Origin: Micrococcales bacterium
Lineage (GTDB): Bacteria; Actinomycetota; Actinomycetes; Actinomycetales; Microbacteriaceae
Length of the DNA: 5,449 nucleotides
Assembly (NCBI GenBank): GCA_947448975.1
Contig: CANFPR010000069.1
Location: 1-5,449 of the forward strand
Reading direction: 5' to 3'
The notes below the pieces were generated by a model. It ran no database searches. It was given only the letters and a program-made list of their open reading frames with translations, and had not been told where the DNA came from. This document shows, in pieces, positions 1-5,449 of this stretch (positions are counted from its first letter, which is position 1; the number at the start of each line of letters is the position of its first letter). Made by a program: the position numbers and the translations under genes.

Positions 1-1
1 C

Positions 2-706
2 CCGAATAACCAAGAACTAGTTGACCTGGCCGACCTACTTGACGCCAACATCAACCGCTGGTGGACCGACGCAATGACCACCGGTCACTACCCAGAAGCC
101 CTCACTCCTTACTACAAAGAAACCCTCGAGCGCATTCTGCTGCCGGGCGATGAGAAGCTTCTGAAGATCGACACCGACTTCGTTGGCATCAACTACTACA
201 GCGACTCGTTCGTTGGCACTCCACGCCCAGAAGACAAGCCGATGAGCGAAGGTGGTTTGCACCCATTCCCTCAGCGCAGCAACGGCACTCCTCCGGAGCC
301 ACTGACCGACATGGGCTGGCCAATCACCCCAGAAGGTATTCACGATCTAGTTCTACGCATCGGGCGCGATTACCCGGGCATCCCTGAGCTCATGATCACC
401 GAAAACGGTGCCGCCTACCCAGAAGAGCCAAACGAGTTCGGTGAAGTAGAAGACACCCGCCGTGTCGAATACATCACCAGCCACTTAGAGGCGCTCAGCC
501 GAGCCATCGAAGAGGGCGCGCCGGTTACTCGCTACTACGCATGGTCACTGCTCGACAACTACGAGTGGGCAGAGGGTTACGCCAAGCGTTTCGGCCTCAT
601 TCACGTTGACTTCAAGACCCAAGTTCGCACGCCAAAAAGGTCGGCGAAGGTTTACGCTACGATTATTGAGACCAACGGTGAAAGTTTGAAAGCAGTCACC
701 GTTTAA
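2..706 (+). CDS. GH1 family beta-glucosidase, C-terminal part (5' end cut by window)
   Basis: Glycoside hydrolase family 1, a cytoplasmic retaining beta-glucosidase (or related beta-glycosidase) that removes terminal beta-linked sugars from oligosaccharides. The frame is open from base 2, giving 234 residues; family members are usually 440-480 residues, so about half of the (beta/alpha)8 barrel, including the acid/base (NEP) segment, lies upstream. Visible family landmarks, numbered from the first in-window codon, are NRWW...GHYPE near residue 20-30, the GINYY strand near 62-66, the nucleophile in LMITENG (Glu134, codon 401-403) and the glucose-binding WSLLDNYEWAEGY segment near 181-193, followed by KRFGLIHVD and the usual RTPKRSAKVY C-terminal helix. 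No secretion signal can be judged. The Met codon at 74 is internal to the domain and is not the start. The gene ends 18 bp before a LacI-type regulator, suggesting one transcript. Family is certain; exact substrate (cellobiose, laminaribiose or other) is not. Confidence 0.95.
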   Translation, partial: PNNQELVDLADLLDANINRWWTDAMTTGHYPEALTPYYKETLERILLPGDEKLLKIDTDFVGINYYSDSFVGTPRPEDKPMSEGGLHPFPQRSNGTPPEPLTDMGWPITPEGIHDLVLRIGRDYPGIPELMITENGAAYPEEPNEFGEVEDTRRVEYITSHLEALSRAIEEGAPVTRYYAWSLLDNYEWAEGYAKRFGLIHVDFKTQVRTPKRSAKVYATIIETNGESLKAVTV

Positions 707-724
707 TTTCACGGAAAGGCTGTC

Positions 725-1729
725 ATGACAGCAAAACCGCGCCCAACATACTCCGCGATTGCAAAATCTGCTGGCGTTTCAGAGGCCACGGTGTCGCGCG
801 TCCTAAACGGAGACAGCCGAGTAAACCCCGAGCGCACCGCAGCCGTACTCAAGGCCGTTGACCAGCTGGGCTACCGCAAGAATCGCGCGGCAACCGCTCT
901 CGCATCGGGCCGCACCGGCTTGATTGCAGTGGTTATCGACGACGACCTATCGATCTTCGACGACCCATTCTGGGGTACCGTCACCTCGGGCATTAGCCGC
1001 GTTCTGATGGCAAACCACCTGCAGACCGTGCTTATGGTTACCGCTGTAAACAACGTTGATGGTCCGGTTGCCCACTATCTCGAATCTCGTGAAGTAGACG
1101 GCGCGATCTTCTTTCAGCTGCACAAAGATGCGATGGTGCGCAAGCTTGCCAAGGCCGGCCTACCAATCGTTATCACCGGTAGCCCGCACACCGATGCCGA
1201 CCTCATCTTTGTTGACACCGACAACTTCGGCGGCGGTTATGCCGCCACCAAGCAGTTGCTCAACCGAGGCTGCAAGAAAGTTGCCATCATCACGGGTGAC
1301 ATCGAAACCACCGCTGGTCACCAGCGTCTGGATGGCTACAACCAGGTTTATCGCGAGCTAGGCCGCGTGCCGGCCAAGTCGCTTATTCGTCACGGTGACT
1401 ACTCGTACGAGAGCGGCCAAGTGCAAATGCGCCACCTGCTCGAAGAAAACCCAGACGTCGATGGCGTGTTTGCCTGTAACGACCTCATGGCTTTGGGCGC
1501 CATTGCCGCCATCGAGGAGTCGGGCAGAACCGTGCCAGATGACGTGGCCGTTATCGGTTTCGACGACTCCATCATGTCGCGCACGTCTCGCCCCCAGCTA
1601 TCAACTGTGCGCCAAGACATCGCTGCTCTTGGTGAGGCGGCCGCACAACTCATGATCGCCCAACTAAATGGCGAGCAGGTTGAGTCGCGCATCATGCCGG
1701 TTGAACTCGTGCTTCGCGAATCTGCCTAA
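725..1729 (+). CDS. LacI/GalR-family transcriptional regulator
   Basis: A 334-residue sugar-responsive DNA-binding protein of normal family length. The N-terminal helix-turn-helix covers about residues 8-55, with recognition helix GVSEATVSRVLNG (17-29); the two specificity positions equivalent to LacI Tyr17/Gln18 are Glu20/Ala21. The hinge segment RAATALASGRTG (54-65) carries the conserved Leu59 that LacI relatives insert in the minor groove. The periplasmic-binding-protein-like effector domain runs from about 66 to the end, with DTDNFGGGYAATKQLL (164-179), GHQRLDGY (198-205), FACNDLMALG (249-258) and VAVIGFDDS (274-282), all typical. The ATG is supported by GGAAAGG at 713-719, five bases upstream. 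It sits 18 bp after the GH1 gene, so co-transcription and control of a beta-glucoside regulon are inferred. Proteins with an xA-TVSR helix commonly bind CG-centred GAAAnCGnTTTC palindromes, like the pair at 4392-4418. The effector cannot be read from sequence. Confidence 0.96.
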   Translation: MTAKPRPTYSAIAKSAGVSEATVSRVLNGDSRVNPERTAAVLKAVDQLGYRKNRAATALASGRTGLIAVVIDDDLSIFDDPFWGTVTSGISRVLMANHLQTVLMVTAVNNVDGPVAHYLESREVDGAIFFQLHKDAMVRKLAKAGLPIVITGSPHTDADLIFVDTDNFGGGYAATKQLLNRGCKKVAIITGDIETTAGHQRLDGYNQVYRELGRVPAKSLIRHGDYSYESGQVQMRHLLEENPDVDGVFACNDLMALGAIAAIEESGRTVPDDVAVIGFDDSIMSRTSRPQLSTVRQDIAALGEAAAQLMIAQLNGEQVESRIMPVELVLRESA

Positions 1730-1787
1730 ATCAAGCATCCTTGCAACGCCCTTTTGCCGTTGCGCTTGAACCGCCGACCCTTAAAAG

Positions 1788-1823
1788 AAACAGCACCCCA
1801 ACGTAAATCGCGGGGTGCTGTTT
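1788..1823. terminator. Bidirectional rho-independent terminator between convergent genes
   Basis: A perfect 12-bp stem, AAACAGCACCCC (1788-1799) with GGGGTGCTGTTT (1812-1823), around a 12-nt loop. On the + strand it is followed by TTTTAGTTTG; on the - strand it is followed by TTTCTTTT. It lies 58 bp after the LacI-family stop and 12 bp after the GH16 stop, so it can end transcription from both sides. The remaining 1730-1787 stretch holds only a minor GCAACG/CGTTGC inverted repeat. Confidence 0.9.
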
Positions 1824-1835
1824 TAGTTTGAATCT

Positions 1836-3221
1836 TTAGTGCTGGATTACCTGACCAACACCGTTGATGGTGCTGAAGCGAACCCAGTCGACCTTCATTG
1901 TGGTGCTGTTGAGGTTCGGGTCGATTTCGCCGCCGAGGTTTCCGCCCATTGCCAAGTTGAGCAGCAGGTAGTTCTCGTGGTCGTAAACCCAGTCGATGTC
2001 GGTCTTGTTGACTTCGCCATACTTGACGCCGTCGAGATACCAAATGACCTGGTCGGGTAGCCAGTCGATGGCGTAGGTGTGGTAATCCTGCGACCAGTCG
2101 AACTCTGTGTCGATGGTCGTGCCACGACCGCCGCCACCGCTGATCGAGCCGTGTGAGTAGCCGAGAACCTTGTTTGGAATACGACCGACCAGCTCGGTTA
2201 CGTCGAGCTCACCACACCAAGGCCAGAGCGCGGTGTCGATGTCGGCGCCGAGGGTCCAGAAGGCACCCCAGCTGCCGTTTCCTGGTGCACCCTTGATGCG
2301 CGCCTCTAGGCGTCCATACAAGAAGCCCACCTTGCCCTTGGTAACTAGCTTCGACGAATACCATTCGCAGTCGCCGTAGTAGCAGTGCGTAGAAGCAGCA
2401 CCTTCGCGAGTGGCGAGAATGTTGAGCGAGCCTTCGCCATCGGTGGTGGCGTTTTCAAAGAGGTACCACTGGCGTTCGTTGTTGCCCCAGCCGCGGTTGC
2501 CGTAGGCCTTGCCGTCGCCGTTCTCTGGCACCCACACATCGGTGTCGACGGTTGCACCATCTTTGCCATTGAACTCGTCGCTCCAAACGGTGTTGTAGGT
2601 GCGTGAGACTTCGGTTGGCGAAACTTCGTTGGTGTAAAGGGTCTTAGACATGTAGCCCTTAGGAGCTATCACCTGCACCTTGGCAGCGAGAACCGATCCG
2701 TGGTCTGGAATCTGTATCTCTCTAACGGCGGTTCCGTTTCCTAGAATGTCGGTGTTGTTGCGAAGCCAGTTGTACTCGAGCGACTTTGGCTTTGGCAAAA
2801 TCTGGGGTACCGAAATGGTCACGGATGTCTGGTTGGCATCGGTGTATTCGAGAGTGGCAACTCCGTTGATCCACATCACACCGATCTCGATCTGGTTTGT
2901 TGCGAGCACCTTCTTGGTCTTGCCGAACATCGCGGTTTCGACGGCCTTGATGGTGCCGGTCTTTTGAGTGGTCTTGATTGTGTAGGTGTTTGTGGTGGCC
3001 TTGGCAATCGCCTTGCCGTTGTAGTACCACTGCCACGAAGTCTTGGTTGCCTTGGTGCTGAACTTGGCCAGCGATGCCGTGAGCTTGGTGCCGACGGTTG
3101 CGTACTTGGCAATGGCCGGGGCAGCGGTGACCTTGATGGTCACGGCGTTGGCCGGAGCGGCACCGATGCCACTGAACATCAACGTTGCAGCTAGAACGGC
3201 AAGGAGCGACTTCTTGAACAT
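1836..3221 (-). CDS. Secreted GH16 endo-beta-glucanase (laminarinase type) with two N-terminal Ig-like modules
   Basis: A 461-residue exported hydrolase predicted to cut beta-1,3- or mixed beta-1,3/1,4-glucans outside the cell. Residues 1-26 are a Sec signal peptide (MFKK, hydrophobic core, likely cleavage after ANA). About residues 27-113 form an Ig-like repeat with the actinobacterial pattern VGTKLTA...WQWYYNGKAI...NTYTI; 114-204 look like a second, more diverged copy around YNWLRNN. The GH16 domain spans about 208-450: WSDEFNG (213-219), GWGNNERQWY (244-253), the catalytic E-x-D-x-x-E in GELDVTE (Glu338 nucleophile, Asp340, Glu343 acid/base; codons around 2193-2210), IWYLDG (393-398) and LLLNLAMGGNLGG (419-431). 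Cys280 and Cys285 may pair. No C-terminal anchor or cell-wall sorting signal is present, so it is probably released or held through its Ig-like modules. The ATG is supported by AGAGGA at 3228-3233, six bases upstream. GH16 is certain; laminarinase specificity is inferred from the motif form. Confidence 0.95.
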   Translation of the reverse strand: MFKKSLLAVLAATLMFSGIGAAPANAVTIKVTAAPAIAKYATVGTKLTASLAKFSTKATKTSWQWYYNGKAIAKATTNTYTIKTTQKTGTIKAVETAMFGKTKKVLATNQIEIGVMWINGVATLEYTDANQTSVTISVPQILPKPKSLEYNWLRNNTDILGNGTAVREIQIPDHGSVLAAKVQVIAPKGYMSKTLYTNEVSPTEVSRTYNTVWSDEFNGKDGATVDTDVWVPENGDGKAYGNRGWGNNERQWYLFENATTDGEGSLNILATREGAASTHCYYGDCEWYSSKLVTKGKVGFLYGRLEARIKGAPGNGSWGAFWTLGADIDTALWPWCGELDVTELVGRIPNKVLGYSHGSISGGGGRGTTIDTEFDWSQDYHTYAIDWLPDQVIWYLDGVKYGEVNKTDIDWVYDHENYLLLNLAMGGNLGGEIDPNLNSTTMKVDWVRFSTINGVGQVIQH

Positions 3222-3250
3222 TTTGAATCCTCTGGTTTGATGCTGGTTAG

Positions 3251-3295
3251 TGCTGAAAATTTACTTTTAAGGTTTGCATAAACCCTTAGATAAGA
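3251..3295 (-). promoter_or_regulatory. AT-rich leader of the GH16 gene with an inverted repeat
   Basis: This is the only space in which the GH16 gene could have its own promoter. It contains an inverted repeat GGTTT (3271-3275) / AAACC (3280-3284) with a four-base centre GCAT, flanked by an A/T-rich stretch. On the - strand TAAATT (3258-3263) is a possible -10 hexamer, but no convincing -35 lies at the proper distance. The inverted repeat lacks the central CG of the LacI-type sites found at 4392-4418, so a shared regulator is not indicated. The call is tentative. Confidence 0.25.
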
Positions 3296-3330
3296 CTCAA
3301 GGGTGAGACCATGACAGCCTCACCCTTGAG
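3296..3330 (-). terminator. Terminator-like hairpin between the unknown secreted protein and GH16
   Basis: A perfect 12-bp stem, CTCAAGGGTGAG (3296-3307) with CTCACCCTTGAG (3319-3330), and an 11-nt loop. It begins 15 bp after the stop codon of the secreted-protein gene. Downstream on the - strand the tract is TCTTATCT, only partly T-rich, so termination may be incomplete and some transcripts could continue into the GH16 gene, whose start codon is about 75 bases further on. Confidence 0.7.
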
Positions 3331-3345
3331 CAATATCGACTCTTG

Positions 3346-4335
3346 TTACTTGACGACCGTGGTCGTCGCGCTGATCGAGTAGCGAGTAGCACCGGTGTTG
3401 GTTGCAGTAACGCCAACACGGATGTACTTGCCCTTGTCGGCAGCTACGAGCTTGTAGGTCTTGGCAGTCTTGCCAGAGATGGCTACACACTTAGCTGCAG
3501 TTGCCGGCTTCGACACGGTTAGCGCGGTCTTGCCAGCTGCCGAGCAGCGGTACCACTTGATGCTGGTGGTTGGCAGTGGGTTACCGGTCCAGTAACCGGT
3601 AGCTGCGGTTAGAGTGCTTCCAACCTTGGCGGTACCGGTGAGCAATGCAGGAGCCTGGAGGGCGGTTGCAACTGCTGGGAAAACCTCTGGCATCGCTGGG
3701 TCGGTTACTACTGGGGTGTAGTAGTGGAACTCGGTGATTACAGAGTGGTCTGGCTTCTCGCCGGCAATCTGTGGCAAGAACTGAGCGTGGTAGTCGTCGA
3801 GACCATCTTCAGAGATGACTGGAGCGTCGGTCCATGCTGCAGGCTGAGTTTCGCCTTCGGTGTCTAGGTTCTGAACGGTGAAGGTTACGTTGCCGTAAAC
3901 GTCGGTGGTTGCAGAAACGCGGCCACCATCAGCAGCGCCGGTGGCAGCCTTGATTAGCTGACCGTTGCACTTGATCTGAGCGGTTGAAACCGAGTACTGC
4001 TTGTTGCAGCGCAAGATTACGGTTTGTCCAACTAGTGGCTTGTTCTTGTCGTCGGTTACGTGGTAAACGAGCTTGACGGTAGAGCCTACTGGAAGCCAGC
4101 TGCGCTGGTAGACGAGGCCTGAGCCAAACCAGGTGTTCTTTACCCAACCGTCGGCCATGGCCTGGTTCTTTACAGCTTCGCTGGTGTTGTGAGCGTCTAG
4201 CACTGGGCTGACGAGAGTGATGTGTGCACCAACATATGGGTCGGCTGCTTCAGCTGGGCTGATTGCGCTGACACCAAGAGTTGCAAATGCAGCGGTAGCC
4301 ACCAAAGCGGTGAGTTTGCGCCAGTTGTTCTTCAT
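3346..4335 (-). CDS. Secreted protein of unknown function with a C-terminal Ig-like domain
   Basis: A 329-residue exported protein that I do not recognise as a named family. Residues 1-30 are a clear Sec signal peptide (MKNNWRK, hydrophobic run, likely cleavage after AEA). The central part, about 75-205, looks like a beta-sandwich: LPVGSTVKLVYHVTD, NKPLVGQTVILRC and SATTDVYGNVTFTVQN resemble Ig-like folds in bacterial surface proteins, ending in DHSVITEFHYY. After a Pro/Ala linker, about 227-329 form an actinobacterial Ig-like repeat (GTAKVGSTLTAATGYWTG, IKWYRC, TYKLVAADKGKYIRVGVTATN). Cys110/Cys123 and Cys264/Cys283 could form one disulfide per domain. No catalytic motif, membrane anchor or sorting signal is seen. 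I chose the ATG at 4333-4335 because it has GAAAGGA five bases upstream and starts the signal peptide directly; the in-frame GTG at 4417-4419 would add 28 charged residues and lies inside an operator. Tandem LacI-type sites upstream and GH16 downstream suggest a role in polysaccharide binding or capture, which is an inference. Confidence 0.9.
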   Translation of the reverse strand: MKNNWRKLTALVATAAFATLGVSAISPAEAADPYVGAHITLVSPVLDAHNTSEAVKNQAMADGWVKNTWFGSGLVYQRSWLPVGSTVKLVYHVTDDKNKPLVGQTVILRCNKQYSVSTAQIKCNGQLIKAATGAADGGRVSATTDVYGNVTFTVQNLDTEGETQPAAWTDAPVISEDGLDDYHAQFLPQIAGEKPDHSVITEFHYYTPVVTDPAMPEVFPAVATALQAPALLTGTAKVGSTLTAATGYWTGNPLPTTSIKWYRCSAAGKTALTVSKPATAAKCVAISGKTAKTYKLVAADKGKYIRVGVTATNTGATRYSISATTTVVK

Positions 4336-4364
4336 TGGGTTCCTTTCGGCGTGACGGAGGCCAA
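4332..4364 (-). other. Possible 10-codon leader ORF overlapping the next start codon
   Basis: On the - strand a strong Shine-Dalgarno-like AAGGAG (4369-4374) is followed four bases later by TTG (4362-4364). That codon opens a ten-codon frame reading MASVTPKGTQ, whose TGA stop (4332-4334) overlaps the ATG of the secreted-protein gene as ATGA. The arrangement is what a translationally coupled leader peptide would look like. The start codon is not ATG and the frame is very short, so chance is a real alternative. Confidence 0.2.
4341..4347 (-). promoter_or_regulatory. Ribosome binding site deciding the start at 4335
   Basis: On the - strand this reads GAAAGGA, five bases before the ATG at 4333-4335. 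It favours this start over the upstream in-frame GTG (4417-4419), and the signal peptide begins properly from this ATG. Confidence 0.75.
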
Positions 4365-4384
4365 TGCGCTCCTTGTCTAAAAGT

Positions 4385-4390
4385 AACCTA
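4385..4390 (-). promoter_or_regulatory. Tentative -10 element for the secreted-protein gene
   Basis: On the - strand this reads TAGGTT, which fits the loose actinobacterial TAnnnT pattern. It lies 50 bases before the start codon and just downstream of the operator pair, so both operators would cover the -35 and spacer region, the expected layout for repression. No good -35 hexamer is seen 17 bases upstream. The call is weak. Confidence 0.2.
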
Positions 4391-4391
4391 A

Positions 4392-4405
4392 TGAAAGCGG
4401 TTTCT
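4392..4405. promoter_or_regulatory. LacI-type operator, proximal copy
   Basis: TGAAAGCGGTTTCT, a CG-centred palindrome whose GAAAG/GTTTC arms match in five of six positions per half-site. It matches the general LacI-family/cre pattern TGWAANCGNTNWCA at 13 of 14 positions (last base differs). It sits about 57 bp upstream of the start codon of the secreted-protein gene and next to a second copy. The regulator at 725-1729 is the obvious candidate to bind it, but a global CcpA-like LacI member encoded elsewhere could do so instead. Confidence 0.75.
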
Positions 4406-4418
4406 GGAAGCGGTTTCA
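4405..4418. promoter_or_regulatory. LacI-type operator, distal copy
   Basis: TGGAAGCGGTTTCA, again 13 of 14 matches to TGWAANCGNTNWCA (third base differs). It repeats the core AAGCGGTTTC of the proximal copy exactly, offset by 13 bp, and the two 14-mers share base 4405. Their centres are therefore only 13 bp apart, tighter than usual for two independent dimers. Confidence 0.72.
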
Positions 4419-4468
4419 CAAAACCTTTATTGTTTTGTTATGGATTTCACAGGGTCGTTGTTTATGCG

Positions 4469-4512
4469 CATCAGTAGCAAGACCAACACTTTCAGGGCAG
4501 GTCGAACTGATG
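4469..4512 (-). terminator. Weak stem-loop just after the MFS stop codon
   Basis: CATCAGT (4469-4475) pairs with ACTGATG (4506-4512), and inside it GACC (4481-4484) pairs with GGTC (4500-4503), leaving a 15-nt loop and a 5/2 internal loop. It begins directly after the MFS stop codon, but no T-tract follows on the - strand, so intrinsic termination is doubtful. The rest of the 4336-4513 gap is the regulated promoter of the next gene. Confidence 0.25.
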
Positions 4513-4513
4513 A

Positions 4514-5449
4514 TTAGTGCCGTCGGCTCTCGCTGAGGGTTTTCATCTGCGGAGCCAGCGAAATTGCTAGGGTGGCGAGGGTTACTCCCCCAGCCAAAAC
4601 CCAATAAACCAGCTGAACGCCAACCGAATCAACCGCAATACCGATCAAAATAAACGAGAGCATCGGCGATGCGTTCCAAATAGCCATTTCGAGGCTAAAA
4701 ACGCGCCCGCGCAGGTTAGCCGGAACATGTGTTTGCACCACGGTGTTGAGTAGCGGAATAACCGGACCCCAGGTGAGACCAAGCAGCAGGCCGCAGGCGA
4801 GCATGGCCCACTGCGCAGGCAAGAACGACATCGGCACCATGCCGGCGGTGATGCCAAACATGGTCATGCGCAGAATGTTGGCATAGCTGAGGCGTTTGTG
4901 CAGCCACTCGAACGAGAGCGAGCCAATCACGCCAGCGGCCGCCATAAACGAGATCAGCGTGCCCAGGTCTTCTGGGCGGCCGATGCCGTTGTAGAAGCGC
5001 GGCAGCACGACCATCTCGGTTGGAATGTAGAGCAGGCTCAGCGAGAGCAGGGCGATAAAAATGATGGCGACGGCCGGAAAACGCCCGAGCGCTTTGATGC
5101 CCTCAACCGCGTAGCGCAGCGGCTTGCTCTTGTCGTCGTCGGCCGAGGCAGGCTCTTGCTTTTCGGTCACTCGCACTAAGAAGGCGAACAGAGCCGAAAG
5201 GGCTCCCGCGCCACCAGCCCACCAGAATGCCGAGAACGCACCGCTGGCACCGATTGCAAGAGCGCCCACAGCTGGGCCGATTGCGAAACCTGCCGAGAAT
5301 ACCGCCTCGTGAATCGAATTGGCGCGGTCGAGGGTGAGCCCCGCCTTGGTGGCCACATCTGGTAGCAGCGACTTTCGGGCCGACTGCCCACCGGGGGCGA
5401 TGGTGTTGCGAACCACGGCCAAGATAATCAGCACCGGCAAGCTAACCGC
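4514..5449 (-). CDS. Major facilitator superfamily permease, MFS_3/efflux-like (N-terminus outside window)
   Basis: A multi-spanning inner-membrane transporter. The frame is open to the window edge, giving 311 C-terminal residues; about 100 more (roughly TM1-TM3) are expected upstream, so the TTG at 5438-5440 is unlikely to be the start. The segment RNTIAPGGQSARKSLLPDV...LDRANSI near residues 17-45 is typical of the loop after TM4 in the MefA/EntS-like (MFS_3) group. Two membrane spans follow (about 48-90), then a charged cytoplasmic linker (TEKQEPASADDDKSKP, about 94-109) and six more spans in the second half, with the family signature VPANLRGRVFSLEMA between TM10 and TM11. Relatives export drugs, siderophores or unknown compounds; no substrate can be assigned here. 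It is separated from the next gene by 178 bp containing a regulated promoter, so it is probably a separate unit unrelated to glucan use. Confidence 0.9.
   Translation of the reverse strand, partial: AVSLPVLIILAVVRNTIAPGGQSARKSLLPDVATKAGLTLDRANSIHEAVFSAGFAIGPAVGALAIGASGAFSAFWWAGGAGALSALFAFLVRVTEKQEPASADDDKSKPLRYAVEGIKALGRFPAVAIIFIALLSLSLLYIPTEMVVLPRFYNGIGRPEDLGTLISFMAAAGVIGSLSFEWLHKRLSYANILRMTMFGITAGMVPMSFLPAQWAMLACGLLLGLTWGPVIPLLNTVVQTHVPANLRGRVFSLEMAIWNASPMLSFILIGIAVDSVGVQLVYWVLAGGVTLATLAISLAPQMKTLSESRRH

Noticed and set aside
397..410. Inverted repeat CACCG-AAAA-CGGTG inside the GH1 gene, operator-like
   Set aside because: It overlaps the codons for the conserved ITENG nucleophile motif, so the protein sequence explains it, and it does not have the LacI-type CG centre.
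1552..1565. CGGTTTCGA stretch in the regulator gene as an extra operator
   Set aside because: Only one half resembles the site, and it encodes the conserved VIGFDD motif of the family.
1743..1763. GCAACG/CGTTGC hairpin after the LacI-family gene as a separate terminator
   Set aside because: It has only 6 bp and no T-tract, and a much stronger bidirectional hairpin lies 45 bp downstream.
2385..2606. Open frames on the + strand opposite the GH16 gene and on both strands across the MFS gene
   Set aside because: They are antisense or shifted-frame shadows of genes with clear family motifs; none has its own domain signature.
4442..4452. GGATTTCACAG as a third operator half-site upstream of the tandem pair
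   Set aside because: It resembles one half of the distal operator, but the opposite half is not palindromic and the CG centre is missing.
5438..5440. TTG as the start of the MFS permease
   Set aside because: The frame continues to the window edge and the first membrane spans of the family are missing, so the true start lies outside.
1..5449. Mobile elements, CRISPR arrays, tRNA/rRNA genes or phage genes
   Set aside because: No transposase or integrase motifs, no regularly spaced repeats and no tRNA-like folds were found; every gene belongs to ordinary metabolism, regulation or transport except the one unknown secreted protein.

Overview
The window looks like chromosomal DNA from a moderate-GC actinobacterium. 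I judge this from the Actinobacteria-style secreted proteins with Ig-like repeats, the G/C-leaning but not extreme codon use, the compact spacing and the GGAAAGG-type ribosome binding sites. A small-genome Microbacteriaceae lineage (Luna-type freshwater group) would fit, but that is an inference and no marker gene is present.

Layout: on the + strand are the C-terminal two thirds of a GH1 beta-glucosidase (2-706, start lost at the window edge) and, 18 bp later, a LacI-family transcription factor (725-1729). A strong bidirectional terminator hairpin (1788-1823) separates these from the - strand genes. Reading the - strand in transcription order, these are an MFS permease (5449-4514, N-terminus outside the window), a secreted protein of unknown function with a C-terminal Ig-like domain (4335-3346), and a secreted GH16 laminarinase-type endo-beta-glucanase with two N-terminal Ig-like modules (3221-1836). 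A 12-bp-stem hairpin (3296-3330) lies between the last two genes.

How it may work together: the GH16 enzyme would cut beta-1,3(-1,4)-glucan outside the cell, oligosaccharides would be imported by a transporter not seen here, and the GH1 enzyme would release glucose inside. The LacI-family protein would sense a sugar. The most informative regulatory signal is a pair of tandem LacI-type palindromes (4392-4418, cre-like GAAAGCGGTTTC core) just upstream of the unknown secreted protein. They suggest that this protein belongs to the same sugar-controlled regulon and may be a glucan-binding or surface accessory factor. Nothing in the window is a mobile element, CRISPR array, tRNA or rRNA. The MFS permease has no clear functional tie to the glucan genes.
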